64,000 nucleotides of DNA from Flavobacterium sp. CFS9 (GCF_041154745.1 NZ_AP031573.1:4464001-4528000); one strand, 5' to 3'. Shown: positions 34,970-44,839, counted from the stretch's first letter. The notes: generated by a model not told the origin, from the sequence alone. Numbers and translations are program-made.

Positions 34970-35405
34970 TAAGGTACCGCCAGTACCCCGGTAGCGGATT
35001 TGTTGAGTTTCCACGCCTTTTTTATGCTTATATCTCAACTTCTCAAAGCAAATTCCTTAGATTTAAAAGAAACGCACTCATTTGTTTAACCTTTAAAAAG
35101 GTCAGCTATGATGTAAAATTGTTCTGTTTTTGTAATGCCTGGCCCGAACCGGTATTGACATTGAATTAGTTTAAGGGCCGGGTCATTGCCCAGCAGATTC
35201 AGCATATGCCTAGACACAGCCTGGAAAATCACAATCTAGTTTTTGAAATCTTAATAAATACGCCAATGAAATAACCATTTTACAGCATAATTTGAAGCTC
35301 GGCATCAGATGCCGCTCCAAAAAAGCAGTCCCCTACCGCAGCGACTAAACTAGTGTAGAGGACCTTAGCTAATCAAAACCAAGTTCAACTAACCAATCCA
35401 ATATT
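34970..35405. other. Gene-free leader upstream of the susC homologue
   Basis: A 96-codon frame across 34879-35169 looks non-coding because it translates the hairpin and has no family pattern. A weak stem (GTCCCCTAC with GTAGAGGAC, 35328-35372) precedes the susC start and might act in the leader RNA. No exact promoter box was found. Confidence 0.3.
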
Positions 35406-38400
35406 ATGAATATTTTTTCATTTTTCAAGGGTGGGAAAGCTTTTTATTGCCTTGTTTTTACAGGCTTTCTAATCTCTTTCTCCCCTTCATTTGCCAAAAA
35501 CAGTCTGCGGCGCAGCACCTCTTTAATCCAACAGCATCAGATACAGGGAACTGTCTCCGATGGCTCTAGTCCCCTGCCCGGCGTTACCATCTCATTAAAG
35601 GCAGATTCCATGACTGCCGCGATTTCTGACTACAACGGCCATTTTAGTATTTCTGCATCTGCCCAAGATACCTTAGTATTATCTTATTTAGGATTCAAAA
35701 CCGCTTACATACCCATTAATAGCCGGTCAAAAATTAATATTGTACTTCAGGTTGACGCCACCACTCTGCAGGAAGTCAAAGTTAATGCCGGATATTACTC
35801 TGTACAAGAAAGCGAACGTACTGGAAGCATTGCTCGAATTACATCTAAAGATATCGATACCCAGCCAGTCACAAATGTTTTGGCCACAATGCAGGGAAGG
35901 ATGGCTGGTGTCAGCATCACCCAGACTACAGGTGCTCCTGGCGGTGGATTTGATATTAAAATCAGAGGACAGAACAGCCTTCGGTCCGATGCCAATGCAC
36001 CGTTGTACATTATTGATGGTGTTCCGTATTCTTCGGATCCAATCGGACATGCGCAAACCTCTAGTCCTTTCCCGACAGTTTCCAGTCCGCTTAATAGCAT
36101 TAGCCCAGATTCGATCGAAAGCATTGAAGTCCTCAAAGATGCAGATGCAACCTCAATATATGGTTCAAGGGGCGCAAATGGAGTTGTTCTCATTACCACC
36201 AAAAAAGGGAAAAAAGGAAAGACATCTTTCACCATTAATAGCTCGACGGGTGCAGGGACAATTACAATATTTCCTGACCTGATGAACACAGAGCAGTATC
36301 TGGCAATGCGAAGACAGGCTTTTAAAAACGATGGACTTTCTGAATTTAATGACTGGGATTACGACATAAACGGAACTTGGGATCAGAAAAGATATACTGA
36401 TTGGCAGAAGGAGCTTCTTGGAGGTACAGCACAGATGAATGACCTTCAAGGCACTGTATCGGGAGGATCAGAGCAGACGCAGTTTATGTTCAACGGTAAC
36501 TGGCATCAGCAAAGTACTGTATATCCCGGAGACTTTCGTTATAAGACGGGCGGACTGCAGCTTAATTTAAACCATAAGTCAGAAGACGGAAGATTCCGCA
36601 TTAGTTTTACAGGAGGCTACAACAGCCAGAATAATAACCTGCCTTCCTTTGACCTGAGTTTTGATGCTAGATATCTCCCTCCTAATGCCCCTGCTCTATA
36701 TAAACCTGATGGAAGCCTTAACTGGGAAAACGGTACTTGGGAGAATCCGCTTAGAAATCTTAATGCACAATTCCGTTCAAAAACAAATAATCTAATAGCT
36801 AATAGCACGCTTTCATATGAAATCCTAAAAGATCTTACCATTAAAAGCAGCTTTGGTTTTACCAATCTAGGCAGTTCCGAAACTAGAACCCGGCCTTCCA
36901 CCATTTTTAACCCGGCCAATAATGTCACCAGTGCACGTTCTGCGATCTATCTCTACGATACGGACCGTAAATCTTGGATAATAGAACCTCAGATCAATTA
37001 CAGCATGGCAATAGCTAATGGAAAATTTGACGTGCTGGTCGGCGGTACTTTCCAGAGCCAGACAAACGATATCCTGTATCAGACTGCTAGCGGATTCGCC
37101 TCCAACAGCTTAATTTACAACCTTGCAGCAGCAAAAAACATAACTATTTACAGCAACGACCAGGATCAATATAAATATCAAGCTTTTTTCGCCAGAGTCA
37201 ATTACAACCTGCAGCAGCGTTATATTCTTAATCTGACAGGACGACGGGACGGTTCAAGCAGATTTGGGCCAGGAAACCAGTTCGCTTCTTTTGGAGCTGC
37301 TGGTGCAGCATGGATTTTCTCAAAAGAAAACTTTTTAACTGAAAGCTATTGGCTAAGTTTTGGTAAAATCCGTTGCAGCTACGGAACGACAGGAAATGAC
37401 AAGATCGGTGACTATCAGTTTCTTAACACCTATACCACATCTGGAATAAATTATGGAGGCTTAACTGGATTACAGCCCTCAAGACTTTACAATCCAGATT
37501 TTGGATGGGAAATTAATAAAAAACTGGAATTCGCATTAGAGCTTGGATTTTTAAAGGATAGGATTTTCACAACTGTTTCCTGGTACCGGAATCGCTCTTC
37601 AAATCAGCTGGTCGGTCTTCCATTGCCAGGCACAACGGGATTTCAGGTTATACAGACAAACCTAGATGCGCAGATAGAAAACAAAGGTCTTGAACTCACA
37701 TTAAGGGCGGTAAATTTTAATGATTCCAAATTTAAATGGTCTACAAATTTCAACATAACTTTTGCTAAAAACACCTTGTTACGTTTTCCTAATCTAGAAG
37801 GTTCAACATACAGCCAGAAGTATCGAATAGGTATGCCGCTAAACATCGAGCTGTTGTATCATTACAAAGGCGTAGATCCACAGACGGGTGTTTACCGATT
37901 TGAGGACACTAACAAAGACAATACAATCTCTTTTCCGGATGATAGGCAGACTGCCCTGAATCTTAACCCTGCATTTTATGGGGGGCTTCAAAACCAAATT
38001 AACTATAAAAGATGGAATTTAGACTTTCTCTTGCAGTTTGTAAAACAAAAAAGCAGAATCTATCCGATGGGACCTGCTGGAATGATGTCTAATCAGTTGC
38101 GGGATATGAGCGCAACATGGACGCAGCCCGGGGATAATGCATCGTACCAGATTGCAACAACTGGATCCAATTATGAAGCATTGATGGCTGATTATTATTA
38201 CTCCCTCAGCGATGCTACTGTGACGGACGGGTCTTATATCCGTCTTAAAAATATAGCCTTGTCATTCGATGTTCCGCTGGCACTTAAACAGACAGGCCTA
38301 AAAATCATGCTTCAGGGACAAAATTTACTGACATTCACAAAATTCAAAGACGGGGATCCGGAATTCGGAGGTGCGGGATTTCTACCGCCGCTTAAAGTAC

Positions 38401-38429
38401 TCAGCGCAGGCATACAACTAACATTTTAA
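35406..38429 (+). CDS. SusC/RagA-type TonB-dependent outer-membrane transporter
   Basis: The 1007-residue protein has a signal peptide (about 1-30), a carboxypeptidase-like regulatory domain (IQGTVSDGSSPLPGVTIS to LSYLGFKT, about residues 47-100), the plug (MQGRMAGVSI, GFDIKIRGQNS, LYIIDGVPY, TSIYGSRGANGVVLITTKKGK in parts) and a long beta-barrel. There is no N-terminal STN domain, so it should not signal through an anti-sigma factor. It is followed after 10 bases by a SusD homologue, forming the outer-membrane import pair. The next gene is a secreted-type peptidase and not a glycosidase, so the substrate is more likely a peptide than a glycan. Confidence 0.95.
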   Translation: MNIFSFFKGGKAFYCLVFTGFLISFSPSFAKNSLRRSTSLIQQHQIQGTVSDGSSPLPGVTISLKADSMTAAISDYNGHFSISASAQDTLVLSYLGFKTAYIPINSRSKINIVLQVDATTLQEVKVNAGYYSVQESERTGSIARITSKDIDTQPVTNVLATMQGRMAGVSITQTTGAPGGGFDIKIRGQNSLRSDANAPLYIIDGVPYSSDPIGHAQTSSPFPTVSSPLNSISPDSIESIEVLKDADATSIYGSRGANGVVLITTKKGKKGKTSFTINSSTGAGTITIFPDLMNTEQYLAMRRQAFKNDGLSEFNDWDYDINGTWDQKRYTDWQKELLGGTAQMNDLQGTVSGGSEQTQFMFNGNWHQQSTVYPGDFRYKTGGLQLNLNHKSEDGRFRISFTGGYNSQNNNLPSFDLSFDARYLPPNAPALYKPDGSLNWENGTWENPLRNLNAQFRSKTNNLIANSTLSYEILKDLTIKSSFGFTNLGSSETRTRPSTIFNPANNVTSARSAIYLYDTDRKSWIIEPQINYSMAIANGKFDVLVGGTFQSQTNDILYQTASGFASNSLIYNLAAAKNITIYSNDQDQYKYQAFFARVNYNLQQRYILNLTGRRDGSSRFGPGNQFASFGAAGAAWIFSKENFLTESYWLSFGKIRCSYGTTGNDKIGDYQFLNTYTTSGINYGGLTGLQPSRLYNPDFGWEINKKLEFALELGFLKDRIFTTVSWYRNRSSNQLVGLPLPGTTGFQVIQTNLDAQIENKGLELTLRAVNFNDSKFKWSTNFNITFAKNTLLRFPNLEGSTYSQKYRIGMPLNIELLYHYKGVDPQTGVYRFEDTNKDNTISFPDDRQTALNLNPAFYGGLQNQINYKRWNLDFLLQFVKQKSRIYPMGPAGMMSNQLRDMSATWTQPGDNASYQIATTGSNYEALMADYYYSLSDATVTDGSYIRLKNIALSFDVPLALKQTGLKIMLQGQNLLTFTKFKDGDPEFGGAGFLPPLKVLSAGIQLTF

Positions 38430-38439
38430 CTATCAGAAA

Positions 38440-39816
38440 ATGAAAAAAATAACAGTCTTAACAGTTGCTGTAGTTTTATGGCAGCTCCTAGCATGCGACT
38501 CTTTTGTTGAAACTGGTCTTCCTAAATCACAGCTTTCAACTTCAGAGGTATTCGAAGATCAAGCAACGGCTGCAGCAGCCTTAGCTAATATTTATGCCAA
38601 AATACGTGACACAGGCATGCTGACAGGCTCCTTTACAGGTTTATCGCTCCAGCTTGGGAACTACGCCGATGAAACAGTTTCATATGAAAATGCTTCAAGC
38701 TCCGGCTCTTTATTTTATGGCAATAGACTGCTTCCTTCCACAACGGCAGTCCAGGACTACTGGAATACTTCTTATAATCAGATCTATGCCTCAAATGCGC
38801 TTATAGAAGGAGTAGAAAAGAGCCAGAATCTTTCCCCTGAAAATAAAAAACAGCTTAAAGGGGAAGCACTCTTTATCAGGGCATTGGTGCACTTTTATCT
38901 CACAAATCTTTTTGGTTCTATTCCCTACATCACTGATACCGATTACAGAAAAAACAGTAAGGTCTCGCGTATAGATATGCAGAAAGTTTATGAGCATATT
39001 CTTTCTGATCTGAACAGTGCCGTCCTCCTGCTGCCAACTTCATACAGTACTGTGGAAAGAATCCGTCCCAACAAGTGGGTTTGTCATGCACTGCTCTCAA
39101 GAGTTTATCTGTACAGCAATCGATATGCTGAAGCCTCTAATGAAGCCTCAGCAGTTTTAAATGAAAATAATTTGTTTTCATTGGAACAGGATATAGACCG
39201 CACTTTTCTTGTCAGCTCGAAAGAAACTATCTGGCAGCTTCAGCCGGCATTTGCGGGGCAGAACACAAAGGAAGGGTCATCCTTTATTTTTATAAGCACC
39301 CCTCCAACAGCAGCCTCTCTCAGCCCTTCGCTCTTTGATTCCTTTGCCGCAAATGACCTGCGCAAATCTCATTGGATCAAAGCTGTTTCAAATGGTACTT
39401 CAATTTGGTATCATCCCTTCAAATATAAGGAACGGGATAATACGGCGCAATCCAAGGAATATTCTGTATTGTTCCGATTAGCCGAGCAGTATCTCATCCG
39501 CGCAGAAGCCAGGGCGCGCCAAGGAAATTTAACTGGATCAAAAGAAGATTTGAACCAAATCAGGATACGCGCTGGATTAGACAAAACAGCTGCAGTGACC
39601 GCAGATGAAATCGCAAATGCAATACTGCAGGAGAGAAGATGGGAGTATTTTACCGAGCTTGGCCATCGCTTTTTTGATCTGAAACGTCTTGAAGTGCTTG
39701 ATAAAACTCTCAAACCAGTAAAAGCAGGATGGAATTCAGAAGACAAATTGTTCCCTATACCTCAAACTGAATTAATCACCAATCCAAATCTTCAACCCCA
39801 AAATCCTGGTTACTAA
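38440..39816 (+). CDS. SusD/RagB-type outer-membrane lipoprotein
   Basis: The 458-residue protein has a lipoprotein signal with lipobox LLAC (Cys at about 19). Typical SusD features follow: VEKSQNLSPENKKQLKGEALFIRALVHFYLTNLFG (in parts) at about 125-165, with the TPR-like helical framework, and a C-terminal LRIRAGLD-like and ELGHRFFDLKRL stretch (residues 375-440). It should cap the SusC barrel at the cell surface and bind the ligand. Starts 10 bases after susC and ends 12 bases before the peptidase. Length is slightly below the family mean of about 500. Confidence 0.93.
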   Translation: MKKITVLTVAVVLWQLLACDSFVETGLPKSQLSTSEVFEDQATAAAALANIYAKIRDTGMLTGSFTGLSLQLGNYADETVSYENASSSGSLFYGNRLLPSTTAVQDYWNTSYNQIYASNALIEGVEKSQNLSPENKKQLKGEALFIRALVHFYLTNLFGSIPYITDTDYRKNSKVSRIDMQKVYEHILSDLNSAVLLLPTSYSTVERIRPNKWVCHALLSRVYLYSNRYAEASNEASAVLNENNLFSLEQDIDRTFLVSSKETIWQLQPAFAGQNTKEGSSFIFISTPPTAASLSPSLFDSFAANDLRKSHWIKAVSNGTSIWYHPFKYKERDNTAQSKEYSVLFRLAEQYLIRAEARARQGNLTGSKEDLNQIRIRAGLDKTAAVTADEIANAILQERRWEYFTELGHRFFDLKRLEVLDKTLKPVKAGWNSEDKLFPIPQTELITNPNLQPQNPGY

Positions 39817-39828
39817 ATAAAATACAAT

Positions 39829-42489
39829 ATGGCATCAAAAAATAAACGGTTCTCCCTTAAAGAAGTTCAATTAAAGGATTGTCTTATATATTTATTTTTT
39901 TTATTTGTTTTGCAATTGGAAACCTGCCCTTTAAATGGGCAGGCATTGCAGAAAAAAGAGCTAGAGGAGAAAGATTACCGCCTCTGGGCGGAAACTTTCA
40001 TTGATAAATTTTCTTCTGATGGAAGATGGACTAGTTATTCCTTACAATATGAAAACAATCGTGATACGTTATTTATCAGAAACATAACTGACACGGGAAA
40101 AACATTTAATATTCCGATGGGATATAACTCCTGCATTACTTCAGATCAATACTTTTACGCCCAGACAAAAGACAGCCTTAGCTTTATTGATTTGAGTAAT
40201 GGGCAGCAGAAAAGTATTTCGAATGTTTCTTCCTATCAATATAACGAGCAATACAATCTTATTATATTACTAAAAGCTAACGCTGGAAAAGAAAAGTCGC
40301 TACTTATTCAAAGTCCTGATGGAAGAATAATTAAATCAGTAGAACATGCCACACAGTTCTCTCTTTGTCCTAAAAATAAATGGCTAATCGTCAGCACTTG
40401 CAGCAGCGGCAGTTGCAAATTGATACTGATCAATTTAAAAGATAAGTCCGAAAAACAAATCGCTTCCGGTTCAAATCATTTTACGGAATTTTCATGGGAT
40501 CCACATGGCAGAGCAGTCGCTTTTTACTCGTTGTCGCCAGATAGGAAAATAAATTCAATATTTATGTACCGCAATGACCTGAAAAGATTATTTGAATTTA
40601 ATAGTGGAGTTCCGCAGGGACTTCCTGAGGGCGCAGAAATTGTTTCTTCACCTCCAGATAAAATTTTAATTTCAGAAGACCTCCAGCGTGTCTTTTTCCA
40701 TATCAGGAAAAGAAAATCTGACAAACTTTCTAAATCTTATTCGCAGCCTGAAGTCTGGAACACAAATGATAAGTTAGTATATTCGTACGCATATATCGGT
40801 GAAATTCCCAGTGAAACTCTCAAAATTATGATGTGGGAACCGAATAAAGGAAGATCTATTGAGGTAAGCACAGATGAACTTCCTGAAGTTTTTTTCACGG
40901 GAAACCAAAAGTATGCGATTCTGTCCAATAAACTGCAGTATGAGCCACAATTTACTCTTTATGCACCGCGAGATTATTATCTGCTTAACCTTGCCACGAT
41001 GCAGCGAAAGAAAATACTGAGCAGGTTTTCATCTTATTATGAATATTTAACAGCATCTCCTGACGGACGTTATCTTGCTTATTTTAAAGACGGCAACTGG
41101 TGGACTTATAATATTATCAAAGACCTGCATACTAACCTAACTCAAAATTTACAAACAGTTTTCAATGGCAAAGTACATACTTTGGTTTCCAACAGTGCAT
41201 TTGGACAAGCTGGATGGAGCAGCAGTAATACAGAAATACTTCTCTATGACCAATTTGATATCTGGGCTGTAAGATTTGACGGTTCTAAAGCGAGAAGACT
41301 TACCCACGGAAGGGAAAAAGAAATAAAGTTTCGCTTTGGTTGTGATCCAGGCAGTGCCCTACTTAATAGTACATATGGAAGCTTGAACCATGAAGTCTAT
41401 GACCTAACTAAAGAGATTATTTTAAATGCCAGAGGTGCTGATGAAAAAACAGGATTTTTTCTATGGAAAGAAAATATCGGCGAAAAACCAATCGTTTATG
41501 AGGATGCATATATTGACCAGCTCAAATATTCATTTTCCGGCAAAAAGTTTCTATACAGGATTCAAAAATTTTCTCTTCCGCCTGGGCTGGTCATTCAGCA
41601 GGAAGATCTGCGGCAAAGTACAATTTTCCAGAGCAATGCGCAGCATAGTAATTATCACTGGGGAAATAACGAACTCGTAACTTTTGAGAATTCAAAGCAT
41701 CAGAAACTCAAAGGTGTTTTATATTATCCGGCTTTATATGACCCCACAAAAAAATATCCTATGATTGTCCATGTTTATGAAAACCAGTCAAAAAATCTGC
41801 ATTTATATTCCATTCCTACCTTAAAGAATGAAACAGGATTTAATCCGGCAGTTTTTACCTCTAAAGGCTACTTTTTCTTTCTTCCTGATATCATCATTGA
41901 GGATGAAAATCAAGGGCTATCCTCATTGGACTGCGCCGAATCAGGTGTAAAAAAAATACTCTCCATGAACATTGTCAATCCCGAAGGTGTTGGCCTAATG
42001 GGCCATTCTTTCGGCGGTTATGAGTCTGCGTTCATTGCAAACCGATCCAGCCTCTTTAAAACAGCTGTAGTCAGCGGGGCAATTACAGATTTAGGCCGCT
42101 TTTATTTAACTGTAAACTGGAAAACAGGCAGGCCCGATATATGGCGCTTCCAAGGTGATCAGTGGAATATGAATAATAAGGATCCATTTAATTATCCCGA
42201 TGTTTATAATCGAAACTCGCCAGTCGCCTATATTAACAGTCTAAAGATTCCGCTTCTCACATGGAGCGGGAGGGCAGATACGCAGGTTGACTGGCAGCAG
42301 ACCGTCGAATATCATATGGCCCTGCGTCGTCTTGGTAAAAAAAATGTAATGCTGCTGTATCCTAATGAAGGTCATGGATTGGCTATACCTTCCAATCAGG
42401 AGGATTTGACACACAGAGTTTTGCAATGGTTTGACTATTTTCTAAAAGAAGAAAAAATCTCAGGTTGGATAGACAATGCTATGAATTAA
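39829..42489 (+). CDS. S9-family prolyl-oligopeptidase-like peptidase
   Basis: The 886-residue protein has an uncleaved or long signal segment (about residues 20-35: YLFFLFVLQLETC), a beta-propeller-like middle (SPDGRYLAYFKDGNW and similar, about 90-560) and a C-terminal alpha/beta hydrolase domain: nucleophile in GHSFGGY (Ser at about 728), SGRADTQVDW (Asp at about 818) and NEGHG (His at about 848). It should cut short peptides in the periplasm or at the envelope. It is 12 bases after the SusD gene, so the import pair and peptidase are co-expressed. Neighbouring small secreted proteins are possible substrates. Confidence 0.92.
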   Translation: MASKNKRFSLKEVQLKDCLIYLFFLFVLQLETCPLNGQALQKKELEEKDYRLWAETFIDKFSSDGRWTSYSLQYENNRDTLFIRNITDTGKTFNIPMGYNSCITSDQYFYAQTKDSLSFIDLSNGQQKSISNVSSYQYNEQYNLIILLKANAGKEKSLLIQSPDGRIIKSVEHATQFSLCPKNKWLIVSTCSSGSCKLILINLKDKSEKQIASGSNHFTEFSWDPHGRAVAFYSLSPDRKINSIFMYRNDLKRLFEFNSGVPQGLPEGAEIVSSPPDKILISEDLQRVFFHIRKRKSDKLSKSYSQPEVWNTNDKLVYSYAYIGEIPSETLKIMMWEPNKGRSIEVSTDELPEVFFTGNQKYAILSNKLQYEPQFTLYAPRDYYLLNLATMQRKKILSRFSSYYEYLTASPDGRYLAYFKDGNWWTYNIIKDLHTNLTQNLQTVFNGKVHTLVSNSAFGQAGWSSSNTEILLYDQFDIWAVRFDGSKARRLTHGREKEIKFRFGCDPGSALLNSTYGSLNHEVYDLTKEIILNARGADEKTGFFLWKENIGEKPIVYEDAYIDQLKYSFSGKKFLYRIQKFSLPPGLVIQQEDLRQSTIFQSNAQHSNYHWGNNELVTFENSKHQKLKGVLYYPALYDPTKKYPMIVHVYENQSKNLHLYSIPTLKNETGFNPAVFTSKGYFFFLPDIIIEDENQGLSSLDCAESGVKKILSMNIVNPEGVGLMGHSFGGYESAFIANRSSLFKTAVVSGAITDLGRFYLTVNWKTGRPDIWRFQGDQWNMNNKDPFNYPDVYNRNSPVAYINSLKIPLLTWSGRADTQVDWQQTVEYHMALRRLGKKNVMLLYPNEGHGLAIPSNQEDLTHRVLQWFDYFLKEEKISGWIDNAMN

Positions 42490-42504
42490 TTCATACAATA
42501 AACA

Positions 42505-42530
42505 AAGCCGTTCATGTGTCTGAACGGCTT
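42505..42530. terminator. Bidirectional terminator between peptidase and small secreted protein genes
   Basis: AAGCCGTTCA and TGAACGGCTT form a perfect 10-bp stem with a 6-base loop. TTTGTTTATTG follows on the minus strand and ATCTTTAAAT on the plus strand, 16 bases after the peptidase stop. Confidence 0.7.
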
Positions 42531-42546
42531 ATCTTTAAATAAGCTT

Positions 42547-42822
42547 TTAAAATGGACGCCAGAGCGTTATTACACATTGCCCCTGCGCATTCTTTCCATA
42601 GGCTATTGGTCCGGTTGTTCCGCCTAAACGGCAGATAAATGGACTGGGATTATCATCACAAGCGACTGCAATATCACATTGTTGCTGAGCATTCAAAGTG
42701 TAACCCACAGCAGGACCTCGACGTTTTTCAAGCTGCGGCTTGAACGAATTGGCAAACGCGCTGGACGCTGCAAGGATTACGGCTAGAATAGATAAACGGT
42801 TTTTAAGAATAATTCTCTTCAT
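42547..42822 (-). CDS. Small secreted four-cysteine protein, DUF6520-like, copy 1
   Basis: The 91-residue protein has a signal peptide (about 1-24, ILAVILAASSAFA) and a mature part with GYTLNAQQQCDIAVACDD, PFICRLGGTTGP and YGKNAQGQC, giving four cysteines that could form two disulfides. It resembles the DUF6520 family of Bacteroidota as I remember it. A paralogue lies 122 bases upstream with the same cysteine pattern. Each copy has its own hairpin terminator and probably its own promoter. Role unknown: secreted peptide, toxin-like or redox-related. Confidence 0.78.
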   Translation of the reverse strand: MKRIILKNRLSILAVILAASSAFANSFKPQLEKRRGPAVGYTLNAQQQCDIAVACDDNPSPFICRLGGTTGPIAYGKNAQGQCVITLWRPF

Positions 42823-42900
42823 AATTGTTTATTATCATTGGACAGCATACAAAATATGCCTCTTCGTTTACTTAAAAAAATCAGATTTTATATTTAACAA

Positions 42901-42926
42901 TACCGCTCCATATCACTGGAGCGGTA
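42901..42926 (-). terminator. Terminator of the second small secreted protein gene
   Basis: TACCGCTCCA and TGGAGCGGTA form a perfect 10-bp stem with a 6-base loop, 18 bases after the stop codon of the 42945-43220 gene. It is followed on the minus strand by TTGTTAAAT. Confidence 0.65.
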
Positions 42927-42944
42927 AAGCTAATTACTCAATTT

Positions 42945-43220
42945 TCACTGCATCGGACGATATAGTATTTCAACACATTGTCCTTGTGCATTCTTACCGT
43001 AGGCCTGTGGTCCTGAGGTACCATTTAGTCGGCAGACAAATGGTGTCGGATTATCGTCACAAGCCACTTGGATATTGCAATCGTCCTTAGCATTCAGCGT
43101 GTAGCCGACTCTAGGGGCCAAACTTTTTGAACTGCTCTGCATCGAGGACGCAAAGGCTCCTGTAATTGCAACGACAACTGTTGCTGCTGCAATTCCATTT
43201 TTAAATAATAGCGTTTTCAT
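42945..43220 (-). CDS. Small secreted four-cysteine protein, DUF6520-like, copy 2
   Basis: This 91-residue paralogue of the downstream gene has a signal peptide (about 1-25, ending ITGAFAS) and the core GYTLNAKDDCNIQVACDD, PFVCRLNGTSGP and YGKNAQGQC. The two mature regions share most residues, while the linker after the signal differs (SMQSSSKSLAPR here). This is a tandem duplication that has kept the cysteines, so the protein is under selection. It lies 86 bases downstream of the MauE-like gene, same strand, with which such proteins often co-occur. Confidence 0.78.
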   Translation of the reverse strand: MKTLLFKNGIAAATVVVAITGAFASSMQSSSKSLAPRVGYTLNAKDDCNIQVACDDNPTPFVCRLNGTSGPQAYGKNAQGQCVEILYRPMQ

Positions 43221-43306
43221 AATATAAATATTAAATTAAACTCTGATCTACTTTTTTCTACAGGTTTTCGATCTGTTTCCTGATACTGGCCAGTATATTT
43301 TTAATA

Positions 43307-44839
43307 TCATTTTTTTACAAAACCATTATTTTTAAACTCTTTTTTCAATATATCCCGGAATTTATAAACTACAATACTATTTCCAATCAGAGCAAAGCAA
43401 TTTTCTTTCGTTATATAAAAGCTTCTCATCTTATTATCCTCTAAATTATAGATTGGGAAACTCATCAGGTATATATTTTTTGAGATATCGTAAACATCTA
43501 TTATTGACGCCTGCTCCCACAGTTTGTTATCCTCAAACTTTCCCTTGATTCTAGAATGTATAAAAAGTAGATTATCATATACTGCGGCGTTAGCGTTTAC
43601 AATTAACGGCGGGGCATTCATAGTACGCTCCTTATTTCCTTTAAGATAGGCCACTCCTATCTTCGCTTTTGAAACAGTATCGATCGTATTGCCTCTCCTT
43701 ACGAGATGTCCGCTATTATTTGCTATAATAAACTCATTTCTATAAAAGTAGACATATACCAACCGTTGTATCTTTTCACTGTAGAGCAATATTCCATCAG
43801 TGTCAAAAACTCCATCGATCTGTCTCTGGAGTAGACGTCCATTATATTTAATTGAAGGTCTAGAGTATTGGTTAAAGACTCCTAAAATGTTCCCTAGATT
43901 TTCTCCATTATTGGATCTGAATCCAGTAGTTGTACTGTCGATTTGAACCGACTGTGTGAAATAGGGTATTCCTTTTAAATTATAATTGATTTTCCAGTCC
44001 GAAGTTTTTCCCCGGTAGACTGCAGGTACGGATCCCTCTTTTAGAAAAAAGTAAAATCCCTGTACAGATACAATTGGTTTCTTAAATGGAATTTCGTTAG
44101 TCCTAAAAGTAATTCTCTCCGCTTTCAGACTTTTCAGTCCTTGATCTGCTGACTTAATATTTAAGGGAGCGGTATAGTTACCCAGATAGATTCTGCCTCC
44201 TGACTCCCCAGCAAAGTAGTAGGAATTATATTTTAAGTCCAGCTGGTTTTCAAACGCTGCTGGATGTTGAGGATAACGTCTTATAAAAGGATTTTCAAAG
44301 TGCATAATACTCTCTGAGCGTCGAAATAGAATTATTATAATGGCGGTAGTACAGATAATTGTGGAAATCATTTTCACCAAAATTAAATAGCTTTTTTTTC
44401 TTGAATGATATGGCTTTTCTATATTATGGTGCAGCAAAATAGCTGTCATTGCCAGTAACACAAATGCAATATTGAAGATGAGATGGCTTCGCCAGCTCAT
44501 TTTTTCTAAAATGCCTCCGCATGAACAAGGTATAAAAGAACTATAATTTAAAATAATTATAATATAGGTAGTAAATAAGCTCATCATGCCCAGTGCTAGA
44601 AATAATGCTGCCATTCTTAATTTGGGTACCATAAGCAACAGAGCTGTTAAAAGCTCAAGAAACAGTACACTTGGTGCTGCCAAGCCAGCAAATGCACTTA
44701 TTAGCGGTGATTGCCCGAGCTGGATTTGGAAGTTTTCAAAATCTATCATTTTGCTTACTGAAGCATAAACAAATAGAAGTATATATAACAGGCAGATTAC
44801 TTCAAGTATCACTTTTTTAAATGATTCCGGTATTTTCAT
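43307..44839 (-). CDS. MauE/DoxX-like redox membrane protein with large periplasmic domain
   Basis: In this 510-residue protein the first 150 residues hold four membrane spans with YASVSKMIDFENFQIQLGQSP and the cysteine motif IPCSCGG, as in MauE/DoxX-type proteins that pass electrons or help disulfide formation. After a fifth span (about 155-175) comes a long beta-rich region without cysteines that I do not recognise, perhaps a propeller. The ATG at 44839 is preferred over one 13 codons upstream. It may oxidise the cysteines of the two small secreted proteins encoded just downstream; this is inference. Confidence 0.8.
   Translation of the reverse strand: MKIPESFKKVILEVICLLYILLFVYASVSKMIDFENFQIQLGQSPLISAFAGLAAPSVLFLELLTALLLMVPKLRMAALFLALGMMSLFTTYIIIILNYSSFIPCSCGGILEKMSWRSHLIFNIAFVLLAMTAILLHHNIEKPYHSRKKSYLILVKMISTIICTTAIIIILFRRSESIMHFENPFIRRYPQHPAAFENQLDLKYNSYYFAGESGGRIYLGNYTAPLNIKSADQGLKSLKAERITFRTNEIPFKKPIVSVQGFYFFLKEGSVPAVYRGKTSDWKINYNLKGIPYFTQSVQIDSTTTGFRSNNGENLGNILGVFNQYSRPSIKYNGRLLQRQIDGVFDTDGILLYSEKIQRLVYVYFYRNEFIIANNSGHLVRRGNTIDTVSKAKIGVAYLKGNKERTMNAPPLIVNANAAVYDNLLFIHSRIKGKFEDNKLWEQASIIDVYDISKNIYLMSFPIYNLEDNKMRSFYITKENCFALIGNSIVVYKFRDILKKEFKNNGFVKK

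Noticed and set aside
34879..35169. 96-codon plus-strand frame
   Set aside because: It translates the hairpin at 34914-34969, has no family pattern and lacks a good start context; treated as non-coding.
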